Assembly: GCF_037190085.1 (NCBI RefSeq)
Contig: NZ_JBBCJO010000002.1
Span: forward strand, 124,001 to 188,000
Length of the DNA stretch: 64,000 bases
From: Gemmatimonas aurantiaca
Lineage (GTDB): Bacteria > Gemmatimonadota > Gemmatimonadetes > Gemmatimonadales > Gemmatimonadaceae
Direction: 5' to 3'
A program made the translations under genes and the position numbers. The notes under the pieces were generated by a model that had not been told where the DNA came from, ran no database searches, and was given only the letters and a program-made list of their open reading frames with translations. This document shows, one piece after another, positions 52,561 to 61,108 of this stretch. The first letter of the stretch is position 1; each line of letters opens with the position of its first letter.

Positions 52561-55038
52561 GTGACTGACTTCGAAACACTCGGCGCCTTCTATCTCGGCA
52601 AGCACTACGATCTCGGCACACGCACACGCACCGACGATCTCGTGCTCTATGACGCGAAAGATCTCACCACCCATGCCGTCATCATCGGCATGACCGGCAG
52701 CGGCAAGACGGGGTTGGGGATCGATCTCATCGAGGAGGCCCTGATCGATCGCATTCCGGTCATCGCCATCGATCCCAAGGGCGATCTCGGCAATCTGGCG
52801 TTGCGTTTCCCGCGTCTCGCCGCCGAGGATTTCCGGCCGTGGATCGATCCGCAGCAGGCCGCGACCGCGGGAGTCACGCCGGAAGTCTTCGCCGAACAGC
52901 AGGCGGAGCTGTGGAAAAAAGGCATCGCCGGATGGGGGCAGTCGCCGGATCGTATCCAGCGGCTCATGGATGCCGCGGACGTCACCATCTACACGCCGGG
53001 CAGCAGCGCCGGCAAACCGCTGTCGGTACTGCGCGCCTTCGATGCGCCGCCGGCAGCCATTCTCGACGATGCGGAGCTGCTGCAGGAGCGGGTCAATGCG
53101 ACGACCACCAGCCTGCTCGCCCTGCTGGGCATCGACGCCGATCCGATCACCAGTCGTGAGCACATTCTCATCGCGAATCTGCTCAGTCACGCCTGGCGCG
53201 AAGGCCGGAGCCTCGATCTCGCCTCGCTGATCGGCGGGATCCAGACGCCGCCGTTCACCACGGTGGGTGTGATGCCGCTCGATACGGTCTTCCCACCCAA
53301 AGACCGCATGGCGCTGGCCATGCAGCTCAACAACCTGCTCGCCGCGCCGGGCTTCCAGTCGTGGTTGCAGGGTGAGGCACTCGACACGGCGTCGCTGCTG
53401 TACGACCCGAGCGGCAAGCCGCGTGGTTCGGTGGTGTCCATCGCGCATCTGAGCGACGCCGAACGGATGTTCTTCGTGACGTTGCTGCTGGCCGACATCC
53501 TGGCCTGGGTGCGTGCGCAGCCCGGCACGGGCTCGTTGCGCGCCATCCTCTACATCGACGAACTGTTCGGCTACATGCCGCCGGTGGCGAACCCGCCGTC
53601 GAAGATGCTGCTGCTCACACTGCTCAAGCAGGCGCGCGCCTTCGGACTGGGCGTGGTGCTGTCCACGCAGAACCCCGTCGACCTCGACTACCGCGGCCTC
53701 TCCAACACCGGCACGTGGTTCATCGGCCGTCTGCAGACCGAACGCGACAAGATGCGCGTGATGGAAGGGCTCGAAGGCGCGGCGGGCAGTCAGCATTTCG
53801 ACCGGGCCGCGCTGGAACAGACCATCGCGGGCCTGGGCAAGCGCGTGTTCCTGCTGCACAGCGTGCATGAACCGGCGCCGTTCACGTTCGAAACCCGCTG
53901 GACGCTGTCGTATCTGGCCGGCCCCATGACGCGCGAACAGATCCGCGCGGTGACCGCGCAGTCGCGTGCAGCGACGACCGACAGTGCGTCCGCCGGTGCA
54001 TCATCGACCGGCACGGCCGCCCGAAACGCGACATCAGCGGCAACGACCGCCACTCCATTGGCCGGCAACGGAGCCGCCCGCAGTGCAGCCGCACCCGTCC
54101 TGCCCCCCGACATCACACAGTACTGGCTGCCCCCCGTGGGTCGTGCCGGCGCGTCCGACGCGCTCGAATATCATCCGGCCGTGCTGGGGCTCTCCGATGT
54201 CAGCTTCTCGAACGCCAAGCTGGGGATCACGCAGCAACGGCGCGTCACGCTGCTCGCCTCGGTGGACGACGGTCCGATTGCACTCGACTGGGATCAGGCC
54301 GAACGCCTGGATATCGAACCCTCGGCGCTCGAACGATCCGCACGCAATGGCGCGGGCTTCGGCGCGGTGCCTCCCGCCGCCAGCAATGCCCGCAGTTATG
54401 CGGCCTGGAGCAAGGACCTGCAGAAATGGGTGGTGACCAACGAGCAGGTCACGCTCTACCGGAGTCCGGCGTTCAAGGTCACCTCACAGGCAGGCGAGAG
54501 CGAACGCGATTTCCGCATCCGGCTGCAGCAGCTGGCACGGGAGTCGCGCGACGAAAAGATCGAGGCGCTGCGCCGCAAGTACGACAGCAAGTTCACGGCA
54601 TTGCAGGAGCGCATCCGCCGTGCGGAGCAGGCCGTGCAGCGGGAGCAGCAGCAGGCGTCACAGGCCAAGATGAACACCGCCATCTCGGTGGGCGGCGCCA
54701 TCCTTGGCGCGATCTTTGGCCGGGGCAAGATCGGAGCCGGCTCCATCGGCAAGCTCGGCACGGCTGCCCGGGGCATGGGACGCGCATCGCAGCAGGCCGG
54801 TGACGTGGATCGTGCCAACGAGACGGTGCAGGCGCTGCGGGAGCAGGAAAACGCGCTCAATGCCACCCTGCAGAGCGAGATCGACGCCCTGGGCGCCAGC
54901 TATGATGCGCAGTCGGAACCGCTGGAGTCCGTGGTCGTCGCGGCGAGGAGCACCGACGTGCGGGTCCAGTTCGTTGCCCTGCTGTGGGTACCGTATGTGC
55001 GCGATGCCAACGGCATGCAGACGGCGGCGTGGCGGTGA
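52561..55038 (+). CDS. HerA/VirB4-like ATPase (DUF87/DUF853-type)
   Basis: 825 residues from GTG 52561. Walker A is IIGMTGSGKTGLGIDLIEEA (about 42-55); Walker B ILYIDELFGYMPPVANPPSK (about 328); the sensor region LSTQNPVDLDYRGLSNTGTW is typical of HerA/FtsK-like hexameric motors. The C-terminal 300 residues include an Ala/Thr-rich linker, a coiled coil (LQERIRRAEQAVQREQQQAS) and a Gly-rich hydrophobic segment (GGAILGAIFGRGKIGAGSIG) that might touch the membrane. No NurA, SIR2 or other nuclease partner is adjacent. The cellular role is unknown; DNA translocation or secretion energising are options. Confidence 0.85.
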   Translation: MTDFETLGAFYLGKHYDLGTRTRTDDLVLYDAKDLTTHAVIIGMTGSGKTGLGIDLIEEALIDRIPVIAIDPKGDLGNLALRFPRLAAEDFRPWIDPQQAATAGVTPEVFAEQQAELWKKGIAGWGQSPDRIQRLMDAADVTIYTPGSSAGKPLSVLRAFDAPPAAILDDAELLQERVNATTTSLLALLGIDADPITSREHILIANLLSHAWREGRSLDLASLIGGIQTPPFTTVGVMPLDTVFPPKDRMALAMQLNNLLAAPGFQSWLQGEALDTASLLYDPSGKPRGSVVSIAHLSDAERMFFVTLLLADILAWVRAQPGTGSLRAILYIDELFGYMPPVANPPSKMLLLTLLKQARAFGLGVVLSTQNPVDLDYRGLSNTGTWFIGRLQTERDKMRVMEGLEGAAGSQHFDRAALEQTIAGLGKRVFLLHSVHEPAPFTFETRWTLSYLAGPMTREQIRAVTAQSRAATTDSASAGASSTGTAARNATSAATTATPLAGNGAARSAAAPVLPPDITQYWLPPVGRAGASDALEYHPAVLGLSDVSFSNAKLGITQQRRVTLLASVDDGPIALDWDQAERLDIEPSALERSARNGAGFGAVPPAASNARSYAAWSKDLQKWVVTNEQVTLYRSPAFKVTSQAGESERDFRIRLQQLARESRDEKIEALRRKYDSKFTALQERIRRAEQAVQREQQQASQAKMNTAISVGGAILGAIFGRGKIGAGSIGKLGTAARGMGRASQQAGDVDRANETVQALREQENALNATLQSEIDALGASYDAQSEPLESVVVAARSTDVRVQFVALLWVPYVRDANGMQTAAWR

Positions 55039-55046
55039 TGCGGTTC

Positions 55047-55076
55047 GAGGACTGCGGTTCAGAGTCCGCAGTCCTC
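55047..55076. terminator. Perfect 11-bp hairpin between convergent genes
   Basis: GAGGACTGCGG (55047-55057) and CCGCAGTCCTC (55066-55076) are exact reverse complements around an 8-base loop. It lies between the stops of the HerA-like gene (55038) and the small membrane-protein gene (55087, minus strand), so it can terminate both. The T-run is missing. Confidence 0.7.
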
Positions 55077-55086
55077 CGTTCGCGGA

Positions 55087-55212
55087 TCAGCGCAGGTTGA
55101 ACAACCAGGCCACGAGGAAGGCGAGCAGCAACGCGATGGCGCCCTGCACGATCGAACTCCGATCGAGTCGCAGGGCGTGAGCGCGGACATTCTGGCGATT
55201 GGGGGTCGGCAT
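55087..55212 (-). CDS. 41-residue single-helix membrane protein
   Basis: Reads MPTPNRQNVRAHALRLDRSS, then IVQGAIALLLAFLVAWLFNLR and stop. GGAG lies five bases before the ATG (55210-55212). It has one predicted membrane helix at the C-terminus and a basic N-terminus, so it would sit in the inner membrane with the N-terminus inside. No family recognised. It is divergent from the lipocalin-like gene (141-base gap that contains CGTGACC-N8-GGTCACG at 55247-55268, a possible operator). Confidence 0.6.
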   Translation of the reverse strand: MPTPNRQNVRAHALRLDRSSIVQGAIALLLAFLVAWLFNLR

Positions 55213-55353
55213 GGGTGCTCCGGGAAAGGGACTCCCTTCAGGACGCCGTGACCGTGGTCTTGGTCACGACCGATGGTCACCCGGCAGTGGGCCGTTGCGG
55301 CGGCGCCCGGTCCCACGCCTCGCAGGGCATTTCCACGCGATTGTGCTTCCCGC

Positions 55354-55647
55354 ATGACCCATGACTGGCTGTTGGGAACCTGGCGCCTGCTGCGCGCCGA
55401 CCCCTCGCTCGACTTCGCGCCCGGTGTCCGCATGGAGTTCCGGATGGACGGCGAGTTGTACTATCACGTCGACGTGGGCGGACGGGATCAGGTGATCCAA
55501 CTGCTGTACCGCATCGACGGCGATTTGTTGCACACGGACAATCCGGCGACCCCGCATTCGATGTCCGTGCGTCTCACCCATGGGCCGGGAGACACGCTGC
55601 TGCTCGACTTCGGAGGACCACAGGCGCTGCTGCTGCGCGAGTTCTGA
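55354..55647 (+). CDS. Small lipocalin-like protein
   Basis: 97 residues from ATG 55354; the longer frame to 55273 starts in the intergenic inverted repeat. The N-terminus MTHDWLLGTWRLLRADPSLD has the G-x-W motif of lipocalin-like domains, followed by alternating beta strands (VRMEFRMDGELYYHVDVGGR). There is no signal peptide, so it should be cytosolic. The ligand is unknown. It converges with the CPBP protease gene (45-base gap). Confidence 0.6.
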   Translation: MTHDWLLGTWRLLRADPSLDFAPGVRMEFRMDGELYYHVDVGGRDQVIQLLYRIDGDLLHTDNPATPHSMSVRLTHGPGDTLLLDFGGPQALLLREF

Positions 55648-55692
55648 AGCACGCCGCCGCAGCGCCGTGTCCGCGCCGTTCCGCGTTTCCGT

Positions 55693-56379
55693 CTACATCC
55701 AGTACGCGTACTGCCCGGTCAGCAGCACGAAGCCCGACAGCGCGGCATTCGTCACCGCGTGCACGAGCACCAGATCGCCCAGCGAGCGGGTCTTCCACAT
55801 CCACCAGTTGTAGATCAGGCCGCAGGCCAGCCCCACTTCCCAGAACGGGCCATGCTCGCTGGCAAACAGCACGGCCGTGGCGACAAAAGCCACGACGTTG
55901 AAAGTGCCGAGGGGCACTTGCTGCCAGTTGTTGTTGACGAGCCAGCGGGGCAACCACCCGCGCCAGAACAGTTCTTCGATGATGGGCACGAGAATCGCCG
56001 CACGCAGGACGCGCAGCGTCATCACGAGCGGATCGGAAAGCTCGGCGACGGGAATGGAGTTGGTGACCTTGCCGGTGATCTGGTTCTGGAAGAGCCAGTG
56101 GTCACGCCAGCCCGGCATCAGTTGATCGGGCAGGACCCACAGCGCACACACGGCGAGGCCGAGCCCGATGCTGGCGGCGGCATGGCGCACCCGCAGCGAA
56201 AACACAATGTCGCGGGACAGCGTGAGCAGCACCGCGGTCAATACGCCGACACGAAACACCGATTCCCAGGGCTGTGGGATCCCCAGCGATGGCGCGAGCG
56301 CCAGCCAGAGCATGAACAGCGCAAAGGGTCCAACCCACGGCAGGGCCGGGTAGCGGGAGATGAGGGGCGGGGTGGTCAT
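55693..56379 (-). CDS. CPBP-family intramembrane metalloprotease
   Basis: 228 residues from ATG 56377-56379. There are about seven membrane helices. The three CPBP motifs are intact: IIEELFWRGWLPRWL (E-E-x3-R), FASEHGPFW (F-x3-H) and VHAVTNAALSG (H-x3-N), which should build the zinc site of the Rce1-like fold. Bacterial members cleave or bind membrane peptides; the layout with an N-terminal two-helix part is like the CAAX-protease-related proteins seen with exosortase systems, but no exosortase is in view. Two 15-base repeats (56397-56426) lie just upstream of the start. Confidence 0.9.
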   Translation of the reverse strand: MTTPPLISRYPALPWVGPFALFMLWLALAPSLGIPQPWESVFRVGVLTAVLLTLSRDIVFSLRVRHAAASIGLGLAVCALWVLPDQLMPGWRDHWLFQNQITGKVTNSIPVAELSDPLVMTLRVLRAAILVPIIEELFWRGWLPRWLVNNNWQQVPLGTFNVVAFVATAVLFASEHGPFWEVGLACGLIYNWWMWKTRSLGDLVLVHAVTNAALSGFVLLTGQYAYWM

Positions 56380-56396
56380 CCCCAATTGTACAGCGC

Positions 56397-56426
56397 GGCA
56401 TGTCCGATCGCGGCATGTCCGATCGC
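56397..56426. repeat. 15-bp tandem repeat x2 upstream of the CPBP gene
   Basis: Two exact copies of GGCATGTCCGATCGC. They lie 18 bases upstream of the CPBP start codon in non-coding DNA. Confidence 0.85.
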
Positions 56427-56516
56427 GGCGCGATGCCGAGCCTGCGACGCGGACGGTGCGACCGGAACGGCGCACCCGGGAGCGCGCCGCTCCCGCCCCT
56501 CATCCGATGAGGTTAC

Positions 56517-56816
56517 TCAGGACCGCGAGGTGCCGTACACCACCGGCGACGTGCCCTGACGGATGTCGCGCGCACCCGCGGCCACACCCGTGCCGACGGC
56601 CAGACCGGCTGTCAGCGCCGTGCCGATGCCGATGAACGGGAGACCGGCGAGTACCGCTCCCACGCAGAACACCGCGCCACCGGCCAGCCAGGGCGCCACA
56701 GCCTTCTGCACGGCATCGACGTAACGAAGACGGTTGCGCACGAACCGGCGCGCCGACCCGTGCAACACGATGGCCAGCACCGTGGCGATCGCGAACGACA
56801 GCAAAAAGGAGAACAT
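56517..56816 (-). CDS. Small membrane protein of unknown function
   Basis: 99 residues. An AGGAACC motif stands directly before the ATG. Helix 1 is FLLSFAIATVLAIVLHGSAR; a Gly/Ala-rich hydrophobic hairpin (WLAGGAVFCVGAVLAGLPFI, GIGTALTAGLAVGTGVAAGA) follows. The pattern recalls small integral membrane proteins without known function. No family recognised. It is 119 bases downstream of the DUF4412-like gene and 137 bases upstream of the CPBP gene, all on the minus strand. Confidence 0.6.
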   Translation of the reverse strand: MFSFLLSFAIATVLAIVLHGSARRFVRNRLRYVDAVQKAVAPWLAGGAVFCVGAVLAGLPFIGIGTALTAGLAVGTGVAAGARDIRQGTSPVVYGTSRS

Positions 56817-56935
56817 GGTTCCTCCGAAGACTCAGTTGCGCCGGACGACATGGCGACGATGCCTGGGCCGGTTCCTGATGTCCTAACGAGGGCGGTCGCC
56901 GAAGGTTTCAGGCGAGGGGAGCCGGCCCGCCGGAG

Positions 56936-57595
56936 TCAGCGGCGACGCGGCGGCTGGGTACGGGTGTAATCGAGCGGTACGGCAAAAAGATCCCGCGGCA
57001 GTACCCGGCGCTCCACGGTCAGCACCTGAAATGGCACCCCTCCGTCCGACATCGTGACCTTGAGCGGAAATCCTTCCGCGGCCAGCGCCTGCTGCCACAC
57101 GGGAAGATTGCCGCCGCTCATGGCATCGAGCGGATTGACGTACCGTCCCAGCTCTCTGGTGAGACAGACGTCGGTGGACGATGTGCCGCGTGACACCATC
57201 ACATGCTCACAGGAAAGTCCGGCCACGGTTTCCGTGCGGCCCGTGCGGGTGATCTGCGCATCGGCGGGCGGCGCACCCGCCGCTTCCAGCAGCGCCGACG
57301 CCGTCATCGGCAACTCGGTATAGCTGCGCTGCGCCGGCATCAGCAGATGCAGCTTCTGCTCGCCGGCCGCGGCCAGCACGGCCATGCCCCGCGCTCCTCC
57401 CACGTTCACCCGCACACTGCCGTCGCGAACGAGATACTCCGCCTGCTCCGTGCGCATCCCCTGCGGCGTCCGTGCCGACAGACGGATGGTGATCGCGCCT
57501 TCGAATGCCGGCGCGACCGGTGCGCCCTGTGCCATCACCGACGATGCCGGCATTCCGATCGATGTCGCGAGCAGCATGGGCACCACGCACCCCAT
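56936..57595 (-). CDS. Exported DUF4412-like protein
   Basis: 219 residues from ATG 57593-57595. The mature part reads FEGAITIRLSARTPQGMRTE, then a domain with AGLSCEHVMVSRGTSSTDVC, in the style of DUF4412 (periplasmic, beta-rich, two Cys). The conventional start gives a poor signal peptide; the frame stays open to CTG 57647-57649, which overlaps the aminotransferase stop as CTGA and has AAGGGG five bases upstream. That start would add KRFVRPAFVSIARSSG and make a normal signal peptide ending at MAQ. I list the conventional start. Confidence 0.7.
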   Translation of the reverse strand: MGCVVPMLLATSIGMPASSVMAQGAPVAPAFEGAITIRLSARTPQGMRTEQAEYLVRDGSVRVNVGGARGMAVLAAAGEQKLHLLMPAQRSYTELPMTASALLEAAGAPPADAQITRTGRTETVAGLSCEHVMVSRGTSSTDVCLTRELGRYVNPLDAMSGGNLPVWQQALAAEGFPLKVTMSDGGVPFQVLTVERRVLPRDLFAVPLDYTRTQPPRRR

Positions 57596-57645
57596 CCCGC
57601 TCGACCTGGCGATCGAAACGAACGCCGGCCGGACGAACCGTTTGA

Positions 57646-59001
57646 TCAGGCGATCCCCTTGCGAATGGCCGAAAGGACGAGCTCCGAGAATCGGTCGACC
57701 TCGTCCAGTGTGCTATACACATTGGGCGTGACGCGGATCCCGTTGAATTCGGGATGGGTGATGGGCGTCTGCACGACACGGTGCTGTCCCACGAGCCAGC
57801 CGCCCAGTTTGACCGGATCGAGTCCGTCCACGGCAAAGAACCCGATACCACCGCCCCACTTCGAATCGAGGGGTGTGAGCACCTTCACACGACCGTCGCC
57901 TTCGGCCAGAAGACGCTTCGCCCAGCGGTCACGCAGATACACCAGACGCGCCGACTTGCGTGCGGCCCCCAGCGCCCGGTGAAACGTGAGCGCCACCGAC
58001 ACCGCATTGTGATTGGCGGCAGGATGCGTGCCGATCTCCTCGTACTTGCGGATGTCCGCTTCCTGCCCCGGATTGCCCGCCATCAGCGGCCACATGGACG
58101 GGATCTGGTCCTTTCGCACATAGAGAAAGCCCGTGCCGATGGGCGCCAGCAACCACTTGTGGAGACTCGTGCCGTAGTAGTCGCACCCCAGTTCGTCGCG
58201 CGTGAAGGGGAACTGCGCGAACGCATGCGCCCCGTCCACGAAGGTTTTCACGCCCTTCGCTCTGGCCATCGCCACCAGTTCCTTCACGGGAAGGATCTGC
58301 CCCGTGAGGTTGGTGATGTGCGTGATCTCCATGACCTTCGTGCGCGGGGTGATCGCTTCGGCGAACCGGTCGACGATCGACTGCGGCGTGGTATTCGGCA
58401 CGGCGAAGGAAATCTCCTTCAGCACGATGCCGTCGCGCTTCACCCGTTGTTTCCAGGCGTTGATCATGCGCCCGTAGTTCTGGTTGCTGACGATCACTTC
58501 GTCCCCGGCCTTGAGATCGATGCCGAAGATCAGCGTCTCCAGCGCCTCGGAGGCATTGCGCGTGATCGCCATTTCCTCGGTATCGCATCCAAACTCGCGT
58601 GCGAGCTCGCGGCGCACGATCTCGATGCGCGGCTCGAGCGTCTGCCACATGTGGATCACGGGCAACTCGTTGGAAAACCGCAGATCCCGTTCGAGTTGCG
58701 CCATGACGTGCGAGGGCGCGGGTGAGCAGCCGCCGTTGTTCAGATTGATCCAGGTGCGATCGAGATCGAAGGCCCGCTGCACGGGCTCCCAGAAATCCTC
58801 GTCCGCGGCAAACCGCCGCGCCTCCTCGGCCGATCCGGTCCACGTGGGGGCCTGGGCATCGAACAGATCCACGCCACGACTGCGCGCCACATCGGCGGCA
58901 TCGAACAGGCGACGGATGGCCCCAGCGGAGAACTGCGGCATCGAAAGCGCCGGCAAGGCACTGCTGCCGGCGAGCGCGGAGAGGAAGAGGCGTCGGTCCA
59001 T
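57646..59001 (-). CDS. Exported class V aminotransferase (isopenicillin N epimerase-like)
   Basis: 451 residues from ATG 58999-59001. The start MDRRLFLSALAGSSALPALS is a TAT-type signal (twin Arg then FLSAL), so the folded PLP enzyme is probably exported. The catalytic region includes TRNASEALETLIFGIDLKAG, FVDGAHAFAQFPF (PLP Asp) and GTSLHKWLLAPIGTGFLYVR (Schiff-base Lys). The length fits isopenicillin-N epimerase-like proteins; substrate unknown. The in-frame extension to 59280 overlaps the divergent hydrolase gene. Confidence 0.87.
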   Translation of the reverse strand: MDRRLFLSALAGSSALPALSMPQFSAGAIRRLFDAADVARSRGVDLFDAQAPTWTGSAEEARRFAADEDFWEPVQRAFDLDRTWINLNNGGCSPAPSHVMAQLERDLRFSNELPVIHMWQTLEPRIEIVRRELAREFGCDTEEMAITRNASEALETLIFGIDLKAGDEVIVSNQNYGRMINAWKQRVKRDGIVLKEISFAVPNTTPQSIVDRFAEAITPRTKVMEITHITNLTGQILPVKELVAMARAKGVKTFVDGAHAFAQFPFTRDELGCDYYGTSLHKWLLAPIGTGFLYVRKDQIPSMWPLMAGNPGQEADIRKYEEIGTHPAANHNAVSVALTFHRALGAARKSARLVYLRDRWAKRLLAEGDGRVKVLTPLDSKWGGGIGFFAVDGLDPVKLGGWLVGQHRVVQTPITHPEFNGIRVTPNVYSTLDEVDRFSELVLSAIRKGIA

Positions 59002-59137
59002 GGCGGGAACATGCGCTCCCGAAGGCGCTCCCGCGAGAGGCGGCACCGGAGCGCCGCCCGAACCAGTCGTCGGGACATCCTGGGGACGGGGGGACGAATG
59101 TGGTGGCGGGAGGACGGACCTCCGGATAACGTCCGGC

Positions 59138-61075
59138 ATGTCGTCTCCCCGTCGTTGGCTTCTGGCGGCTGCCCCCTGCGTGGCAGCCGGTCTCGTTCTG
59201 CAGGGCTGTGTACAGCCGCTGACCATTGCCCCCAGTGACGCCAGCACCGTGCTGGCCCGGCGCACCATCACCGCGCCCAACCCCGGGCAACCGGGGACGC
59301 TGGCGGTGCACCGGCTGTACTACGGCAGCGGCAAGGACATCCGCCGGCCGGAGTTCCGCGACTCCATCACCTATCGCACGGGAACCATCGACGCATCGCC
59401 GTATGCGCGCATGGATCCGCCGGTGGCAAAGAGCCGCAAGAAGTATTGGGGTTACGACAACACGAAGTTCCCGCTCAATGCGCGGGTGTGGTATCCCGAA
59501 GGCGCGGGACCGTTTCCGCTCGTGCTCGTCGTGCACGGCAATCACAACATGAAGGAGTTCTCCGATCCGGGATACGCCTGGCTGGGCGAACTGCTCGCCT
59601 CGAAGGGATACATTCTCGCGTCCATCGACGAGAATTTCCTCAATGGCGGTATCCGCGGCGAGAACGACGCACGCGGCTGGGTGTTGCTCAAGCATCTGGA
59701 AGTCTTCCGCGCGCTCAACGACTCGGCGGGAAAACCGCTGCATCACAAGATCGACATGACGCGCATCGCGCTCATGGGGCATTCCCGCGGCGGCGAGGCC
59801 GTGGCCATCGCCGGGGCGTTCAACCGGCTGCCAGCCTATCCGGACGACGCCACGCAGAAGTTCGATTTCAACTTCGACATCAAGGCGCTCGTGGCCATCG
59901 CGCCGGTGGACGGACAGTACCGTCCCGCCGAACAGCCCACGCCGGTGAGCGATTACAACTACCTCGTGATTCACGGCTCACATGACGGTGATGTCTCCAA
60001 TTTCATGGGGCTGACACAGTACAACCGGTTCCGCTTCACACGCCCGGGACCGGAGTTCAAGAGCGCCATCTGGATGTACCGGGCCAATCACGGACAGTGG
60101 AACACGGTCTGGAACAACAAGGACAACGGCAGTTATTCCGTCCGTGCGCTGCAGCTCAAGGCCCTCATCGACGGCGAGGAACAGCGACGGTTCGGCCGTG
60201 TCGTGATCGGTGGTTTTCTCGATGCGACGCTCAAGGGCATGGACGCGTATCGTGAGATCTTCCGCGACTATCGCAGCGCGGGCGACTGGCTGCCGCCCAC
60301 CATGTATCTCTCGCGATACGCCGACGCACAAACACAGTGGCTCGCCACGTTCGACGAGGATGTCGACGTCTCGTCGGGAACGGCGCCGGGCGTGCGCATC
60401 ACCGCGGATTCGGTGAGCACGTGGAAGGAAAACGACGTCACCACGCGCAATCGTTCGGCCACGTTCCGCAGCAATGCGGCCACCATCGGCTGGAACAACA
60501 CACCGGCGGCCGGCGCCGACTCCACGGTGCCGCGCTGGCCGGCCCGCGTGAACATCACGGTGCCCGATTCCCTCAGCCGGGCCTGGAACGTTGGCGCGCG
60601 CAGCGCGCTGCTGTTCACCATCGGCGTCACCGATCAGAAACCCGGCGCCCGGAAGGTGCCGCGTCCGGCCCGCACCGACTCTGCGGCACCTGACAGTGCC
60701 GGCACGAAGAAGCCCGCGCCCAAGCCCAAAGCCAAGCCGCCGGCCAAGAAGCCGGAAAAGGACACCATCCCGCCCGACTTTTCGGTGGAAGTGGAAGACG
60801 CCGCGGGCCACGTGGCCCGCGTCCCCCTGAGCGCACTCGGCGCCGTGCGCATGCCCATCGAGAGCTACGTGTATCGCCGCAAGGGGCGCGACAAGGCGCA
60901 GTTCTCGACGCTGTCGGAACAGGTGATGCAGACCTACGTCGCGCCGATGAGTGCGTTCACGGCGGCAAACAGCGCCTTCGATCCGGCCACGCTGCGCACC
61001 ATCCGTCTGGTGTTCGATCACAAGCGCGTGGGCGCGATCCTGCTGGATGATGTGGGGTTGACGCGGTTGCCGTGA
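59138..61075 (+). CDS. Lipoprotein alpha/beta hydrolase
   Basis: 645 residues from ATG 59138. The signal peptide ends in a lipobox (AAGLVLQGC), so it is lipid-anchored. The hydrolase core has LVLVVHGNHNMKEFSDPGYA (oxyanion region), the nucleophile elbow ALMGHSRGGEAVAIAGAF (Ser) and HGSHDGDVSN (acid region), with RANHGQWNTVW as the likely His. This resembles cutinase/PET-hydrolase-like or dienelactone hydrolase-type large lipoproteins. The C-terminal part is beta-rich with a Lys/Pro/Ala linker (KKPAPKPKAKPPAKKPEK). It starts 137 bases from the divergent aminotransferase gene. Confidence 0.87.
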   Translation: MSSPRRWLLAAAPCVAAGLVLQGCVQPLTIAPSDASTVLARRTITAPNPGQPGTLAVHRLYYGSGKDIRRPEFRDSITYRTGTIDASPYARMDPPVAKSRKKYWGYDNTKFPLNARVWYPEGAGPFPLVLVVHGNHNMKEFSDPGYAWLGELLASKGYILASIDENFLNGGIRGENDARGWVLLKHLEVFRALNDSAGKPLHHKIDMTRIALMGHSRGGEAVAIAGAFNRLPAYPDDATQKFDFNFDIKALVAIAPVDGQYRPAEQPTPVSDYNYLVIHGSHDGDVSNFMGLTQYNRFRFTRPGPEFKSAIWMYRANHGQWNTVWNNKDNGSYSVRALQLKALIDGEEQRRFGRVVIGGFLDATLKGMDAYREIFRDYRSAGDWLPPTMYLSRYADAQTQWLATFDEDVDVSSGTAPGVRITADSVSTWKENDVTTRNRSATFRSNAATIGWNNTPAAGADSTVPRWPARVNITVPDSLSRAWNVGARSALLFTIGVTDQKPGARKVPRPARTDSAAPDSAGTKKPAPKPKAKPPAKKPEKDTIPPDFSVEVEDAAGHVARVPLSALGAVRMPIESYVYRRKGRDKAQFSTLSEQVMQTYVAPMSAFTAANSAFDPATLRTIRLVFDHKRVGAILLDDVGLTRLP

Positions 61076-61108
61076 CGGGAGCGGTTGCCGTCATCCCGCT
61101 TCGGAACA

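Noticed and set aside
59137..59140. Shared CATG as start codons of both divergent genes
   Set aside because: The aminotransferase Met at 59137-59139 would place the TAT signal about 46 residues inside; ATG 58999-59001 is the better start.
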